DNA of 64,000 bases from JAYZDK01 sp964604165. Lineage in GTDB: Bacteria > Myxococcota_A > UBA796 > CAJQPC01. The position numbers and the translations under genes are program-made. The stretch is taken from contig CAZRYF010000017.1 in assembly GCA_964604165.1 (NCBI GenBank), positions 1-64,000 on the forward strand, read 5' to 3'. The notes below the pieces were generated by a model. That model was given only the letters and a program-made list of their open reading frames with translations. It ran no database searches and was not told the DNA's origin. Below, in pieces: positions 61,677 through 64,000 of this stretch. Each line of letters begins with the position of its first letter. Position 1 is the stretch's first letter.

Positions 61677-61704
61677 TTAGCCCAAAGCAAAGCCGGTCAA
61701 GGCT

Positions 61705-63639
61705 TCAAGCTAAATCACTGGCCGACCGACGACGTCGCCGGCCGAGAATCCCCGCCAGCGCCCACCAGGCAGCGGCGGGAAACCCGGACGTTGCGCAGCC
61801 ACCTGGATCCCCTGCATCCGGGAGTTCCTCGTCGCTCCGGCAGCACCCAAGAGGCGGAGGTGTGGTGCCGCCCGTGTCGCTACCGCCAGACTGACAGTCT
61901 GTGTTGGCCTCCCCCGGGCTGGGGCTCCAACACGTGGCCCAGTCCTCGGAAGCATCGTCTGAGTCTGCCCCATCGGGCCACCTGGAAATGGAGGCGTCAT
62001 CCTCGGGAGTCGGGCCGAGGGTCACAGCGATTCCACCTGAGTCATCCACGAGACCGTCCTCGTTCACCGGCCCATAGACCAGGGTGTCCACAACCCCCCC
62101 TTCGCAGTCCAACAAGCGCACGCCGTCCGCATTGCTGGAGGCATTGCCCATGCTCAAGTTGTCCGTGGTCTGCAGGTTGGCCCCTTCCACATCGGGCCCT
62201 CCGATGAGCACGTGGTCTCCGGCATCAATACCCGCCCCATTGGGGAACACCACCGCGATCGAGCCCCAGGAAGACTTACCGATGTCGATCTGCCAACCGT
62301 CCAGGCGCACAGACGTAGAACCGATGTTGACCAGCTCGATCCACTCGTAGCCACCGTCGGTTCCATCCGGATTGGCGAAAACCTCGTTGATCTTGATGTC
62401 GGATGCGTTCTCGACCTCACACACGGCCGGCTCTTGATCCTCATTGGGACTTCCCGGGGTGCAGTCTCCGCTCTCCAAGATCACAAAGTCACTGCCCGAA
62501 GCGTCTGTGTCGTAGCCGTTCTGTACCCGGGCGAGACACTCCTCCTCCCCAGGGGCTTCAGCCAGAGAGCTGGCGACCTGTCCGCTGTCATCGATGAAGG
62601 AGTCACTGTTGGGGCTGCCGTAGACCACCGTGTCCGCCACGCCCTCTTCACACACCAACCGCACAGCATCCGAGTTGCTGGAGCCCTGTCCCAGGTCCAG
62701 GGAGTCCGGGTCCGCCACCACAATGTCGGCGGCGCCCCCTGCAGCATTCTCCTCCCCCACCAAGAGGTAGGAGCCAGCGGGCAGGAAGCCGAACAGGGAC
62801 ACCCGCTCACTGTAGGTGGACTTGGCACGCTCAATGGCCCAACCATTGAGTTCGGCCGGTTCTGTCCCCGCGTTGAAGATCTCAATCCACTCGCCCATGG
62901 CGCTGGAATCCGAGCCCGCGGGATTGGTTAGAAGTTCGTTGATGACCACGCTGCCTTCGCACCCCGCGGGTGGATCCCCCGTGTCTGGAGGGCCCGTGTC
63001 GGGGACGTCACCGCAGCTGTTTGGCTGGCCAGGAGAAGGGGAGTCGTCCTCGCAGAAGTCGTCCCCGGAGTTGTCGCTGTCCTCTCCGTCTACCTGGCGC
63101 GCCACGGAGCTCCCACTGTCAGGCTTGGGGGCCAGGTGGGCGTCGGCGGCCACCAGCCCCGAGTCGTCCCGCCAGTCGTCATACCCCACGTTCTGGTTGC
63201 CATAAATGACCGTGTCGGCCACGGACCCGTCGCAGACAATTCGCACGCCATCCGCATTGGAGGAGGCGTTGCCCAGGTCCAGCTTGTCCCCCGAAGAAAG
63301 CCGCAAGTCCACTGCCCCAGGGGCGTTTTCCTCCCCCACCACGTACACCGACTCTCCATCCAGGGTGCCAGAAAGATCGGCTCTTCCATTCCAGTCGGAG
63401 CTGGCACTCTTGGCTCGCTCTACGGACCACCCATCCAAGCTCACCGCCGCTCCACCGGTGTTGTAGATCTCCACCCACTCGGCCAAGGCGGAGGAGTCCG
63501 CCCCATCCGGATCCGGCACGAATTCATTGATCTTGAGGTCGTAGTGGCCGCTGCAAAATGCAAGCGCCGGCCCGGACAGCAACCACAAGGGAGCGACGGT
63601 CCACCATCGAGCTGGAATCAGGGGCAGGCGCAGCCGCAT
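61705..63639 (-). CDS. Secreted protein with three lamin-tail (LTD) domains and MYXO-CTERM-like tail
   Basis: A 644-residue protein: signal MRLRLPLIPARWWTVAPLWL, then three LTD immunoglobulin-like domains at about 32-205, 225-400 and 405-585. Each has the I-N-E-(V/L)-x-x-NP/DPxG start (KINEFVPDPDGAD, VINELLTNPAGSD, KINEVFANPDGTD), EW(V/I)E(I/L) and SPSPG endings. Linkers are Asp/Pro/Thr-rich. The end has GCCRSDEELPDAG, a short membrane stretch (FPAAAWWALAGIL) and GRRRRR, a sorting signal resembling MYXO-CTERM. It is probably anchored or processed at the outer surface. ATG 63639. It lies 29 bases beyond the repeat element. Confidence 0.85.
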   Translation of the reverse strand: MRLRLPLIPARWWTVAPLWLLSGPALAFCSGHYDLKINEFVPDPDGADSSALAEWVEIYNTGGAAVSLDGWSVERAKSASSDWNGRADLSGTLDGESVYVVGEENAPGAVDLRLSSGDKLDLGNASSNADGVRIVCDGSVADTVIYGNQNVGYDDWRDDSGLVAADAHLAPKPDSGSSVARQVDGEDSDNSGDDFCEDDSPSPGQPNSCGDVPDTGPPDTGDPPAGCEGSVVINELLTNPAGSDSSAMGEWIEIFNAGTEPAELNGWAIERAKSTYSERVSLFGFLPAGSYLLVGEENAAGGAADIVVADPDSLDLGQGSSNSDAVRLVCEEGVADTVVYGSPNSDSFIDDSGQVASSLAEAPGEEECLARVQNGYDTDASGSDFVILESGDCTPGSPNEDQEPAVCEVENASDIKINEVFANPDGTDGGYEWIELVNIGSTSVRLDGWQIDIGKSSWGSIAVVFPNGAGIDAGDHVLIGGPDVEGANLQTTDNLSMGNASSNADGVRLLDCEGGVVDTLVYGPVNEDGLVDDSGGIAVTLGPTPEDDASISRWPDGADSDDASEDWATCWSPSPGEANTDCQSGGSDTGGTTPPPLGCCRSDEELPDAGDPGGCATSGFPAAAWWALAGILGRRRRRSASDLA

Positions 63640-63714
63640 GTGTTCTTGCCTCTCAAGGTCTCGGAACTATAGCCGGATGAGGCGGGCCCGCCCTCTCCCT
63701 GGACGCCCGACAGG

Positions 63715-64000
63715 TCAAACCAGGTCCTTGTAGGAGGATCGCCCCCCCTGTGAACGAAAGAGGCTGACCCCGGCGATCCCAAGGAGCACCAGGGGGCTCC
63801 AGACCAGCGGATGTCCTCGGCGGTGCTTGAGAAAGTACACCAGGGTGTCTCCCAGCGCGACCGGGTGCACCCCGCCTTCTGGACCCGTGAATTTCATGGC
63901 ACCCACGCTGGCCTCCACCGCGCCTCGCAGCGCGGCATCCTCGGCCGGAGTTCCCAGAGCATAGGTCAGGATGACCCCGTCGTCATACGGCGTCAGCGCC
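63715..64000 (-). CDS. Membrane-protein C-terminus, 5' end beyond window
   Basis: The frame is open at the right edge and encodes at least 94 residues, ending RSQGGRSSYKDLV. It shows TPYDDGVILTYALGTPAEDA, a region of charged residues (MKFTGPEGGVHP), and one hydrophobic segment (HPLVWSPLVLLGIAGVSLF) close to the C-terminus. It looks like the end of a membrane-anchored periplasmic protein. No family can be named from this part. It is on the same strand as the LTD protein and 75 bases upstream of it. Confidence 0.6.
   Translation of the reverse strand, partial: ALTPYDDGVILTYALGTPAEDAALRGAVEASVGAMKFTGPEGGVHPVALGDTLVYFLKHRRGHPLVWSPLVLLGIAGVSLFRSQGGRSSYKDLV

Overview
The window looks like one contig of a GC-rich, Gram-negative bacterium of the Myxococcota (former deltaproteobacterial) type. 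It is probably a metagenome or draft assembly, because a 78-base run of N lies inside one gene. The lineage call is inference. It rests on the many short-lipobox lipoproteins with Asp/Thr/Gly-rich linkers, the DUF1592/DUF1552 pair, the Mla lipid-transport genes, a Hanks-type kinase, a PP2C-cNMP fusion, an LTD-repeat protein with a Cys + membrane + Arg tail resembling MYXO-CTERM, and frequent GTG/TTG starts with stop/start overlaps. No tRNA, rRNA, CRISPR array, prophage or complete insertion sequence was seen.

Left part (1-10.1 kb): an envelope lipid-transport locus in two minus-strand blocks. ABC ATPase, lipoprotein, mlaE and mlaF (9587-6807) and mlaD plus an ABC-2-type permease (2688-1) are separated by murJ, fabL, a toxin-antitoxin pair and a DUF3365 cytochrome-like gene. 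The 5.1-6.3 kb stretch is full of short GAGTTCCGGGGACACC-type repeats, one copy forming a 58-bp perfect palindrome inside a coding region. These repeats have run into the toxin C-terminus, and a 70-bp tandem duplication has pulled the antitoxin and toxin genes apart.

Middle part (10-38 kb): mostly secreted or surface proteins and housekeeping genes. There is an alpha/beta-hydrolase lipoprotein, a DUF1592-DUF1552-lipoprotein operon, a small metallopeptidase, repeat-containing secreted proteins, a ferritin-like lipoprotein, two sulfatase-fold lipoproteins without the formylglycine cysteine, YHYH and SGNH proteins, a methyltransferase, an M23 protein, a transglutaminase, a PP2C-cNMP fusion, signal peptidase I, a Nudix hydrolase, a YihY/BrkB protein and several large polytopic membrane proteins.

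Right part (38-64 kb): fdhD, recQ (with an in-frame 15-bp tandem repeat) and two tandem paralogous membrane proteins. Then comes a divergent pair of tightly overlapped operons. On the minus strand are enoyl-CoA hydratase, two lipoproteins, glpD and an (alpha/alpha)6 glycoside hydrolase. On the plus strand are a type III polyketide synthase, an ICMT-like methyltransferase, an acyl carrier protein and a fatty acyl-AMP ligase. The plus operon is the best candidate for a distinct biosynthetic system: the ligase would load a fatty acid onto the carrier protein, the synthase would extend it to a pyrone or resorcinol lipid, and the methyltransferase would cap it. A kinase operon, an M19 dipeptidase, an LRR protein, a SUMF1-fold protein followed by a 222-bp inverted-repeat element, and the LTD protein complete the window.

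Genes are packed very densely. Almost all intergenic gaps are under 120 bases; the only longer ones hold the repeats at 5.9-6.1 kb and the element at 61.5 kb.
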